Positions 1 through 5,589 of a stretch of 5,855 nucleotides of DNA are shown piece after piece (the first letter of the stretch is position 1; every line of letters begins with the position of its first letter). Source of the DNA: Alphaproteobacteria bacterium (GTDB lineage: Bacteria > Pseudomonadota > Alphaproteobacteria > Micavibrionales > CSBR16-224); the NCBI GenBank assembly GCA_007116755.1, contig SKHU01000127.1, positions 1 through 5,855 on the forward strand, read 5' to 3'. The translations under genes and the position numbers were made by a program. The notes beneath the pieces are model-generated. The model was not told the DNA's origin, did not search any database, and worked only from the letters and a program-made list of their open reading frames with translations.

Positions 1-134
1 TGTTTTGCGATATTCTGTGTCTGGGAAGACATCGGCATTGTTATACTCTGTTTCGGGCGGTTTTTAATGAAAATCCGTCACTTATGATGATACAACCGTT
101 GGGTATGTGTTGACAGTTTTTTTTGTAAAAACGT

Positions 135-1094
135 CTATTGCGGTGCGAAGATATGGTGAATGGCCAGTACCATCGCAACGGATACGCCCAGCCCGATCAT
201 CATCTTCAGAAAATCCTTGCCGATAATCGGGAAGACATAGCCGAATTTGTAATTTTCGCGGTTGACGGTGGCAATCGCCAATTCGCGGCCTGTGAGCAGC
301 CCGACAAACACCCATGTTGTGGACATGGGAATATTGCTCATATCCTTGAAATAAATCAGCAGCGCCGCATAAACCAGATCAATAAATGTGGCCGAGCGCA
401 TAAAGCGCGATCCGGTTTTTTCCAGCACGATTTTCTGAATTTTTCCGCCATGCGTCCAGAAAATATAACCCAGCCAGCCGCTCAGCGTCAAGAACGTCAC
501 CAGCAAAAGCGATAGCGGCAATTCACGCGGCAGGAATACGGCGATATTCGCCATATCATGCGACAACCATGAAAACCAGAGGAATCCTGTCGCCATCCAC
601 TGGAATACCCGCCAATAGGGGCGATGCTCTTTTTTGACGGCATTGAATTTTTCATTGACGAAATGCGCCAGCACCATCCAGAACACATAGGCGCTAATGG
701 CGGCCAGACCGTATCCGATAACGCTTTTGGTCAGCATTTCCTGTAATACGACGGTGGAGGCGAAGGCGGACAGCACAAGAAACGTCGTTGAAACCGGAAT
801 ACCGAACCGCGTCAGCAGAACCAGAATGCCGGGGGCGGCAGCATGATACCATTCGATTCTGACGGGCGGGATTTTATCCAGCCGTCCGTGCGAAATATCG
901 CCGTCATAGAAATACCAGCCCCAAAACAGCGAGAGGCCCAGAACAAGGCTGGCTGCCAGCCACAGCCAGTACCATTTAAAGACTTTATGATTGGAAGCAA
1001 TGAATGTGCCCAGCGTCTGCACCGAATCATTGGCAATCACTGCATAGGCGGCAAGGCAGAAGCCGATGACGGCGTATAGCGTATGAATATCCAC
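135..1094 (-). CDS. PiT-family-like inorganic phosphate transporter, short divergent member
   Basis: A 319-residue polytopic membrane protein. Hydrophobic stretches lie at about 6-22, 42-60, 87-110, 124-144, 165-187, 194-213, 233-249 and 297-314. It shows the duplicated signature of the PiT (Pho-4) phosphate:cation symporter family. Each half has an Asn/Asp motif (A21-N22-D23 followed by a Gly near 29; S178-H179-D180-M181-A182-N183) and a Pro-x-Ser-Thr-Thr motif (P100 to T104; P256 to T260). In known PiT proteins these elements bind phosphate and the coupling cation in the inner membrane. At 319 residues it is short for the family (usually about 400-500), and the first half reads AND without the usual preceding glycine, so substrate specificity is uncertain. 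The start is GTG at 1094-1092, supported by GAGGGG about 10 bases upstream; no in-frame ATG fits better. It follows the ialB-like gene by 41 bases on the same strand and probably shares its transcript. No PhoU/DUF47 partner is seen. Fold assignment fairly sure; substrate inferred. Confidence 0.8.
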   Translation of the reverse strand: MDIHTLYAVIGFCLAAYAVIANDSVQTLGTFIASNHKVFKWYWLWLAASLVLGLSLFWGWYFYDGDISHGRLDKIPPVRIEWYHAAAPGILVLLTRFGIPVSTTFLVLSAFASTVVLQEMLTKSVIGYGLAAISAYVFWMVLAHFVNEKFNAVKKEHRPYWRVFQWMATGFLWFSWLSHDMANIAVFLPRELPLSLLLVTFLTLSGWLGYIFWTHGGKIQKIVLEKTGSRFMRSATFIDLVYAALLIYFKDMSNIPMSTTWVFVGLLTGRELAIATVNRENYKFGYVFPIIGKDFLKMMIGLGVSVAMVLAIHHIFAPQ

Positions 1095-1104
1095 GGAACA
1101 GTCA

Positions 1105-1110
1105 CCCCTC
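1105..1110 (-). promoter_or_regulatory. Ribosome binding site supporting the GTG start of the PiT-like gene
   Basis: On the minus strand GAGGGG stands 10 bases before the GTG at 1094. It is the only purine-rich anti-16S match near the N-terminus and justifies the non-ATG start. Confidence 0.6.
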
Positions 1111-1125
1111 TTTTCCGTTTTTAGT

Positions 1126-1142
1126 CGGTTACCTTTTAACCG
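1126..1142 (-). other. Stem-loop overlapping the ialB-like stop codon
   Basis: Arms CGGTTA (1126-1131) and TAACCG (1137-1142) are perfect 6-base complements around a 5-base loop, and the TAA stop of the ialB-like gene (1136-1138) sits inside. No T-run follows on either strand, so this is not a standard intrinsic terminator. It could protect the upstream transcript end or tune expression of the downstream transporter; that is inference. Confidence 0.35.
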
Positions 1143-1681
1143 CCTTTCTCGCGCTTTTCAAGCGCTTCGTAAGCGGCGGTAAACCCCATCAGCGACAGAC
1201 CGATTGCAACAGGTTGCGGCAGACCGGCCACCCTGTAAGTGACATGCATGCTGCGCCCGCCTTTCATATCCGCGATGCCCCGGGCAGACAGGCCGGTTTC
1301 GGTCATGCAGCCTTCCGGAAGGCAGATATGAAAGGGAAGATCATCGGGTTTGCCCTGATCGACATTGACGGCCAGCCCTGCCGGCAGAATAACGCCCAAC
1401 GGCGTTGTCAGGCGCAATGTGGGAAGGCGCTTGCCGTCTTCGTCATCGATGAAACCGATACTGGCCAGCAGCAGCGCCTGCGATTTTCCTTCCTGCGTAA
1501 CCGACAGGCGCTGGAACATGCGGCAGTGCTCCGTGCCGTCAACGGTTTCGCAAACCATGCGCCAGTCCTGAAAATCTTCGCTATGAACTTCCGCCCCCGC
1601 AACGGAGGGCAGCAAAAACACCGGCCAGAGACAGCACAGAAAAACAACGGCACGGCGCAGGGCGGAGAAAAAAAACGGCAT
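1136..1681 (-). CDS. Invasion-associated locus B (IalB) family secreted protein
   Basis: A 181-residue protein with an N-terminal Sec signal peptide: basic R9-R10, a hydrophobic core at about 11-27, and probable signal peptidase cleavage after A28-G29-A30. The mature part fits the IalB family. It has the opening D-W-x-x-x-C (W40, C44) with a second cysteine at C53, a middle segment of the form T-P-L-G-V-x-L-P-A-G-L (about 93-103), a late cysteine pair C120 and C125 in a C-x(3)-G-C pattern, and a closing segment that reads S-L-x-G-F-x-A-A (163-170). The four cysteines suggest two disulfides in the periplasm. The name comes from Bartonella, where IalB affects red cell invasion, but the family is widespread in free-living Alphaproteobacteria, so no virulence role should be read into it. 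The ATG is supported by GAGAGG 7 bases upstream. It is first of a probable two-gene unit with the PiT-like gene. Confidence 0.85.
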   Translation of the reverse strand: MPFFFSALRRAVVFLCCLWPVFLLPSVAGAEVHSEDFQDWRMVCETVDGTEHCRMFQRLSVTQEGKSQALLLASIGFIDDEDGKRLPTLRLTTPLGVILPAGLAVNVDQGKPDDLPFHICLPEGCMTETGLSARGIADMKGGRSMHVTYRVAGLPQPVAIGLSLMGFTAAYEALEKREKGG

Positions 1682-1688
1682 GACGGTG

Positions 1689-1694
1689 CCTCTC
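1689..1694 (-). promoter_or_regulatory. Ribosome binding site of the ialB-like gene
   Basis: GAGAGG on the minus strand, within a longer purine stretch, 7 bases before the ATG at 1681. It fixes the start and therefore the predicted signal peptide. Confidence 0.6.
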
Positions 1695-1722
1695 TTCCTT
1701 TCAGGTGGATAATTTCTGCCCG

Positions 1723-1751
1723 AGTTTAAGCGATGCGCTTTGCGATTGCAA
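1723..1751 (-). promoter_or_regulatory. Candidate sigma-70-type promoter for the ialB-like gene
   Basis: Read on the minus strand, TTGCAA (1751-1746) and TAAACT (1728-1723) are separated by exactly 17 bases. Each matches the consensus hexamer at 4 of 6 positions. The expected start near 1716 would leave a leader of about 34 bases containing the ribosome binding site. The -35 hexamer is embedded in a 10-base perfect palindrome, GATTGCAATC at 1744-1753, which could be an operator. Spacing and position are good; the hexamers are imperfect. Confidence 0.45.
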
Positions 1752-1760
1752 TCCGTCCTG

Positions 1761-1790
1761 CCGTTTAAAAAACAGAGTTTTTTTTAACGG
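1761..1790. repeat. AT-rich inverted repeat in the divergent intergenic region
   Basis: The left arm CCGTTTAAAAAAC (1761-1773) and right arm GTTTTTTTTAACGG (1777-1790) are near-perfect reverse complements, with one extra base in the right arm and one mismatch, around a 3-base centre. It lies upstream of both divergent genes, where a terminator is not expected. Its right end is about 35 bases before the predicted start of the plus-strand transcript. It may be a regulator binding site or a DNA-bending A/T tract; no protein can be named. Confidence 0.5.
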
Positions 1791-1809
1791 GAATATTTTT
1801 TAAAAGATG

Positions 1810-1818
1810 TGGTATAAT
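1810..1818 (+). promoter_or_regulatory. Extended -10 promoter of the small secreted protein gene
   Basis: TG at 1810-1811, one spacer base, then a perfect TATAAT at 1813-1818 form an ideal extended -10 element. No convincing -35 hexamer lies 16-18 bases upstream (the sequence around 1789-1797 is unlike TTGACA), as is common for extended -10 promoters or activator-dependent ones. Initiation 7 bases after the hexamer falls on the A of the ATG at 1825, so the mRNA would have little or no leader. Confidence 0.6.
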
Positions 1819-1824
1819 AAGAAT

Positions 1825-2418
1825 ATGATAAAGCGCGGTCTTTTTATCGGTGTTTTGTGTTGCTTTCTTGGCCTTTCCTCTCCGTCTTATGCGGGGAATG
1901 CGGTGATTGAGGCGATTATCGGCTTTGTCATGCCGGGCGGTATTTTCAAACATGCGGATATCAGTTTCGGCGATATTGGAGTCTCTAATCTGCCGACAAG
2001 CAACGGCGAGGTGCGCCTGCATCCCGACGGAAGTATTGATACGGATATTCCCGAAATGACGCTCAGCGGCGGCCATAATGCCGGACATGTCGAGTTTTTT
2101 CAGGCGGCGGGGGATATTGAAGTCCGTTGCAGCGACGCGGTGTTTCTGGCCAATGATAACGGCGACACGGTCAGAATCAGTGAGGTCAGAATCGCTTTTC
2201 CCGCGCCGGCGGCGTGGGGGGTGTCCAGCGTATGCAACGGCATAGCAGGGGCACCGGCCGGAGCCTATGATCTGACGGCCGATCCCGACCCGACGCTTTC
2301 GATCTATATCGGCGCAAGGCTGGAATTTGACGGTGCCAATCCGCTGGACGATATCGGCGCGTATAATTCCTCCAATGCCGGAGGAGAGATGATCGAACTG
2401 GAAATCACGCTGCTTTAG
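1825..2418 (+). CDS. Small secreted protein of unknown function, weakly DUF4402-like
   Basis: A 197-residue protein whose function I do not recognise. Residues 1-23 are a clear Sec signal peptide: K3-R4, a hydrophobic core at 6-18, and cleavage after S21-Y22-A23. There is no lipobox. The mature part is rich in Gly, Asp and Ile/Val in short alternating strands, suggesting a beta-rich fold, with cysteines at C102 and C137. The layout is a G-D-I segment near 49, a H-P-D-G-S turn at 66-70, a Y-I-G-A-x-L strand at 161-166 and a final E-L-E-I-T-L-L strand. This recalls DUF4402 secreted domains, but only loosely. An in-frame ATG at 1807 would add six residues; I prefer 1825 because 1807 lies upstream of the promoter's -10 box and the signal peptide starts properly at 1825. 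No Shine-Dalgarno sequence is present, consistent with leaderless translation. The 3' end overlaps nadE by 14 bases. Confidence 0.75.
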   Translation: MIKRGLFIGVLCCFLGLSSPSYAGNAVIEAIIGFVMPGGIFKHADISFGDIGVSNLPTSNGEVRLHPDGSIDTDIPEMTLSGGHNAGHVEFFQAAGDIEVRCSDAVFLANDNGDTVRISEVRIAFPAPAAWGVSSVCNGIAGAPAGAYDLTADPDPTLSIYIGARLEFDGANPLDDIGAYNSSNAGGEMIELEITLL

Positions 2419-4891
2419 CCGCTATGCCGGCCACGCCGTTTTTCTTTATAAAATCATATAGCGTTGCGATTTTCATTTTCAGCCCGTCCGTTGCGGCGGG
2501 TGTGTACATTTGTGCGGCGAGCGCGGCGGCGAAATCTCCGTCATACAGGGCGCGGCGCATCAGCAGATTGCGCGGTGCGCCACAGAGATTTTCAAGCGTT
2601 TTGCCGTCTTCACGCGCCATTTTATCCAGCACGTAAACAGCCAGCGCCGCCAGTTCGGGCCGGTGTCCGGCGCTGATATTCGGGGTGCGCAGGGAAGACT
2701 GGTGATCGACATTGCTGCCGTATGTTGCGGCGACCGGACTGCCGTGAATTTTAAACTGCGCATGCTGCCATTTCTCGTAGGACAGGCGGATGCGGTCATG
2801 CAATACGGCGATGCCGTCATTTTTGAAGGCGGGATGGGCGCGGCATTTTTCAAAAACCTCCACAGGGCTGTTGCGGCGGTAGCCGTCTTCCGCGCGGCGG
2901 TCATAGAGCATAAAGCGGGAAATCGCATCCATCTGCACGAAACTGCGGCCAAGCTGGTCTTCATCAAATTGCGTGACTTGCCCGTCTGCGCCGCGCGGCT
3001 GCAGCTCGGCGGAGGGTTTGTTTTTGAGAATCCAATAAAAACCTTTTACGGGTTTTGCCGCGCCGTCCAGCCCGTGATCGTAAAGCAGACGCATATGTTC
3101 AAGTTGCCGCGCCTTGTTTTTATGGGCGTTGCCGCTGATCATGCCGCTGTGCAGATCGCCGCCCCATGTGGCGTAGGAGTTGCGCCCTTCGTCCAGATTG
3201 GGATTGGCAATCGCAATTTTGTTTTCGGTATTGGCAAAGGTCATAATCAACACTTGCCTGAGCCGCGCCTGCACGTTTTCGTAAGCGACGGGATTTTTCC
3301 TGTAAAGCTCCAGAGAAGGCAGTCCGGCATAGCTTTGGCAGTATTGCTCCAGAATATCCTGTACGTTGCGGTCGTGAAATTTGCCGCCGATTCCGTCGAA
3401 TTTTACGCCGTGCTCGTCCGTGCCGCCCTCGATCAGTTCGCGCGCCGCGCGGCGTGTGTCCTCCGAGCTGTTCTCCGTGCCCATATAGACACAGCTTAGC
3501 ATATGATCTGTCGCGGTTTTGACCGCCGCATCGAAACCGTCTTTTTTGAAGGCGGTGCGAATTTCCTCAGCGCAATCCAGATGTGGCATGGCAGAAAGAA
3601 ACCCGTCGATCCCCAGCTCCGAGGCGGCCAGTTCGATCATCAAACGCAGCTTGGCGGCATTATAGCCGGAATCGGCGCCGCCGCTCAAAGCCTGCGCGAT
3701 GCCCTGAATGCGGTTTTTGCGCAGATAATCGAACAGCCACAGCAATTCGTTGCGCATTTCTTCTTCAAATTCCGCATTGTCACTGTATTCCCATGCGGCG
3801 GGGCCGTCCTGCCCATCTGCGCCGTAGCTGTCTTTAAAATCATGCGGGATGACGGCGTGCGGCGCATGTCCTTTATCCTGCGGCGGCGTGACGTTTACGG
3901 TTTTGCTTGTATAGGCCGTATCGGCAAAGCTGCATCTTTTGCCTTCGGAGATAATTTCACCGTTTTGCGCCATGATGCGGCTGCCGAATTGCGCGAATGT
4001 CGATCCCGACGATCCCAGCCCGTCCGTATGGACGAAAACGCCGCAATATTGCGAGGCCAGTTTGCACAAGGCGCGGTGTTTTTCGATTTTACGCGGCGCG
4101 GGCGGGCTGGCATTCGGGTTCAGGGCGACGGTAATGTCAAAATGCCGCGATTTTTGTGCCAGCGGATTGTCGCGTGCGTAATCCTGATCGTCGCGGCTAT
4201 CGTCAAAACGCGAGCCGATCCAGTATTCCTCACAGATGATATGCGTCAGATTGGCGGTTTTTGCGCCGCTGCCGATCTGCACGACCGGCGCACCGAAGGG
4301 GGCGGTTGCGGTCGGAATCTCCGTGCCGTCGGGCAGCAGGACGGCGGGCAGTTCGATTGTGATTGTGCCGTCGCGGCCATGTCCGAATTTGTTTGCGTAG
4401 AGATCGGCGGCGGCTTCGCTCCATTCCTCGAAATGGCGCTTTTCGTAGCCGCGCTCGTAATTGAACAGATAGCGCTTGGCAGAGACGGCGACAATCTTTC
4501 CGTCGCAAAGAAAGCTTTGCGTATCAAAACACAGACCGGTGCGGTTGAAAATCGGGTTTTTGCGGCGTTCGGGCGTATCAGGCAGGGTTTTATCGGCAAA
4601 ATACCACGGATGGCCGACGGAAACGACAAGCTGCGGGTTTTGCGCCGCCGCATGGCGGGCGATGAGATACAGCATCTCCGCAATGCGGGTATTGTCGGTG
4701 TAAAAGAAATCGTCGCCGCGCTCATATCCCGTCAGGCCGAGCTCCTCCAGCGCCAGAATATCCGCGCCGTCTTCGGCGGCTTGATCAATCGCGGCGCAGA
4801 TATTGGCCAGATTGCGCGGCCAGTCCCCGCCCGTCTGGTTGCAGGAGGCCGCGCCGATTTTGATCTGAAAACTGTTCTGCTTGTCTGTCAC
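2405..4891 (-). CDS. nadE: NAD(+) synthase, glutamine-hydrolysing
   Basis: A cytosolic enzyme that amidates deamido-NAD to NAD+ using ATP and glutamine, the last step of NAD synthesis and salvage. The N-terminal nitrilase-type glutaminase domain (about 9-330) carries the expected triad: E50 in A-L-E-E-L-G-L-T-G-Y, K139 in S-A-K-R-Y-L, and C220 in I-I-C-E-E-Y-W. The C-terminal ATP-pyrophosphatase domain (about 375-740) has the P-loop S-G-G-A-D-S (403-408), Y-M-G-T-E-N-S-S (469-476), N-V-Q-A-R-L-R (539-545), N-L-D-E (565-568) and N-V-D-H-Q-S-S-L-R-T-P-N-I-S (727-740). At 828 residues it is longer than typical two-domain NadE (roughly 540-720); extra length includes the stretch at about 640-710 and an alpha-helical tail after 740. 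The start is GTG at 4891-4889, with AGGA overlapping the pncA stop. It lies 7 bases after pncA and is probably translationally coupled to it. Function is secure. Confidence 0.95.
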   Translation of the reverse strand: MTDKQNSFQIKIGAASCNQTGGDWPRNLANICAAIDQAAEDGADILALEELGLTGYERGDDFFYTDNTRIAEMLYLIARHAAAQNPQLVVSVGHPWYFADKTLPDTPERRKNPIFNRTGLCFDTQSFLCDGKIVAVSAKRYLFNYERGYEKRHFEEWSEAAADLYANKFGHGRDGTITIELPAVLLPDGTEIPTATAPFGAPVVQIGSGAKTANLTHIICEEYWIGSRFDDSRDDQDYARDNPLAQKSRHFDITVALNPNASPPAPRKIEKHRALCKLASQYCGVFVHTDGLGSSGSTFAQFGSRIMAQNGEIISEGKRCSFADTAYTSKTVNVTPPQDKGHAPHAVIPHDFKDSYGADGQDGPAAWEYSDNAEFEEEMRNELLWLFDYLRKNRIQGIAQALSGGADSGYNAAKLRLMIELAASELGIDGFLSAMPHLDCAEEIRTAFKKDGFDAAVKTATDHMLSCVYMGTENSSEDTRRAARELIEGGTDEHGVKFDGIGGKFHDRNVQDILEQYCQSYAGLPSLELYRKNPVAYENVQARLRQVLIMTFANTENKIAIANPNLDEGRNSYATWGGDLHSGMISGNAHKNKARQLEHMRLLYDHGLDGAAKPVKGFYWILKNKPSAELQPRGADGQVTQFDEDQLGRSFVQMDAISRFMLYDRRAEDGYRRNSPVEVFEKCRAHPAFKNDGIAVLHDRIRLSYEKWQHAQFKIHGSPVAATYGSNVDHQSSLRTPNISAGHRPELAALAVYVLDKMAREDGKTLENLCGAPRNLLMRRALYDGDFAAALAAQMYTPAATDGLKMKIATLYDFIKKNGVAGIAAKAA
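2428..2448 (+). terminator. Possible weak intrinsic terminator for the small secreted protein gene
   Basis: A short GC stem CGGC/GCCG (2428-2431 with 2435-2438, loop CAC) is followed directly by TTTTTCTTT on the plus strand, starting ten bases after the plus-strand stop codon. The stem is only 4 base pairs and lies within the nadE 3' coding end (encoding K-N-G-V-A-G), so the T-run may simply reflect lysine codons on the other strand. Confidence 0.3.
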
Positions 4892-4896
4892 GTGGG

Positions 4897-4901
4897 TCCT
4901 A
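4897..4901 (-). promoter_or_regulatory. nadE ribosome binding site overlapping the pncA stop
   Basis: On the minus strand TAGGA combines the TAG stop of pncA (4901-4899) with an AGGA Shine-Dalgarno core, 5 bases before the nadE GTG. Ribosomes ending pncA would be placed to restart on nadE. Confidence 0.55.
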
Positions 4902-5585
4902 CCGTCGAAAACCGTTTTTCCTGTGTGGTGCGGAGGGGCGGGGTGTGCGGCTGTCTGTGCCGAGGATCTCCGCTGATTGCCTGATGTCGATGTTTTTGGC
5001 TTTTATCTCTTGTTTCGCCTCTTTGACGGCATCTTCCGACAGGCCGCGGCTGGCATCCTCGACAAAGACCAGCTTGACATCCGGCAGCAGTTCCGCGGCA
5101 TCCAGCAGTGTGAATTTGACGCAGACATCCGTGGCCAGACCGCAGATATGCAGCTCCGTCACGCCTTCGGCTTTCAGATATTCGGCCAGCCCCGTCAGTC
5201 GGTCTTTGGCATTGTCGCGGAAGGCGGAATAGCTGTCCACATTTTTATCCGTGCCTTTGCGCTCGATATAATCGATCTTTTCCGTGTTCAGATCGGGGTG
5301 GAATTTTGCGCCTTTAGTGCCCTGCACGCAATGATCCGGCCAGATGATCTGTTTCTGCCCGTTCAACTCGCCTTCCTCGAAAGGTTTTTTGCCCGGATGC
5401 TGCGAGACAAAACTGCCGTGATCGGCAGGATGCCAGTCCAGCGAGGCGGCGATCAGATCATAGCCGCCTTTTTCAATCAGGCGGTTGGCGACGGGGACGG
5501 TTTTCTCCCCCTCCGGCACGGCCAGATTGCCGCCTGTGCAAAAATCATTCTGGATATCGACCAGCAAAAGCGCTTTTTTACCCAT
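4899..5585 (-). CDS. pncA: Nicotinamidase (nicotinamide deamidase)
   Basis: A 228-residue cysteine hydrolase of the isochorismatase-like fold that deaminates nicotinamide to nicotinate in the cytosol, the entry step of the Preiss-Handler salvage route. The catalytic triad is visible: D10 in L-L-L-V-D-I-Q-N-D-F, K110 in E-R-K-G-T-D, and C155 in G-L-A-T-D-V-C-V. The metal site typical of nicotinamidases is also there: D50 and H52 in S-L-D-W-H, with H56 nearby in D-H-G-S-F, and H85 in W-P-D-H-C-V-Q-G-T. This set separates it from generic isochorismatases. Length is close to the usual 200-215, with a basic tail (about 210-228) of no evident function. The ATG at 5585 is chosen because AGGAGGT stands 9 bases upstream and the protein then opens directly on the core strand. 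An in-frame ATG at 5666 would add 27 residues and run deep into the preceding gene. The ORF stops 7 bases before nadE. Confidence 0.94.
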   Translation of the reverse strand: MGKKALLLVDIQNDFCTGGNLAVPEGEKTVPVANRLIEKGGYDLIAASLDWHPADHGSFVSQHPGKKPFEEGELNGQKQIIWPDHCVQGTKGAKFHPDLNTEKIDYIERKGTDKNVDSYSAFRDNAKDRLTGLAEYLKAEGVTELHICGLATDVCVKFTLLDAAELLPDVKLVFVEDASRGLSEDAVKEAKQEIKAKNIDIRQSAEILGTDSRTPRPSAPHRKNGFRR

Positions 5586-5589
5586 TGTT

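Noticed and set aside
39..47. Plus-strand extended -10-like sequence TGTTATACT.
   Set aside because: There is no -35 and no plus-strand gene downstream before 1825; the region after it is the 3' end of a minus-strand gene.
1..134. Possible genes at the left edge: a plus-strand tail ending at 65-67 or 85-87, or a minus-strand start at 38 (ATG giving M-P-M-S-S-Q-T).
   Set aside because: All are too short to judge; the minus-strand ATG has only a weak GAG as ribosome binding site, and none shows a recognisable sequence.
112..135. Stem-loop at the PiT-like stop codon as a terminator.
   Set aside because: The stem is AT-rich and is not followed by a T-run in the direction of transcription (minus strand).
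138..515. Plus-strand 125-codon frame opposite the PiT-like gene.
   Set aside because: It is in codon register with the minus-strand gene, which has clear membrane segments and family motifs; the plus-strand translation has neither.
1214..1729. Plus-strand 171-codon frame opposite the ialB-like gene.
   Set aside because: The minus-strand gene has a signal peptide, a ribosome binding site and family cysteines; the plus-strand product is low-complexity and lacks a plausible start signal.
2368..2385. Hairpin TCCTCC / GGAGGA near the end of the small secreted protein gene, considered as the nadE terminator.
   Set aside because: On the minus strand it is followed by only ATTAT and not a T-run, and it lies inside a coding region.
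2510..4984. Two long plus-strand open frames (329 and 493 codons) opposite nadE and the end of pncA, in one frame and split by a single stop at 3497-3499.
   Set aside because: The frame is in exact codon register with nadE, so its stops would correspond to nadE TTA, CTA and TCA codons, which this gene almost never uses. The one interruption is a CTA Leu codon. The openness comes from codon bias, and the translation resembles no protein family.
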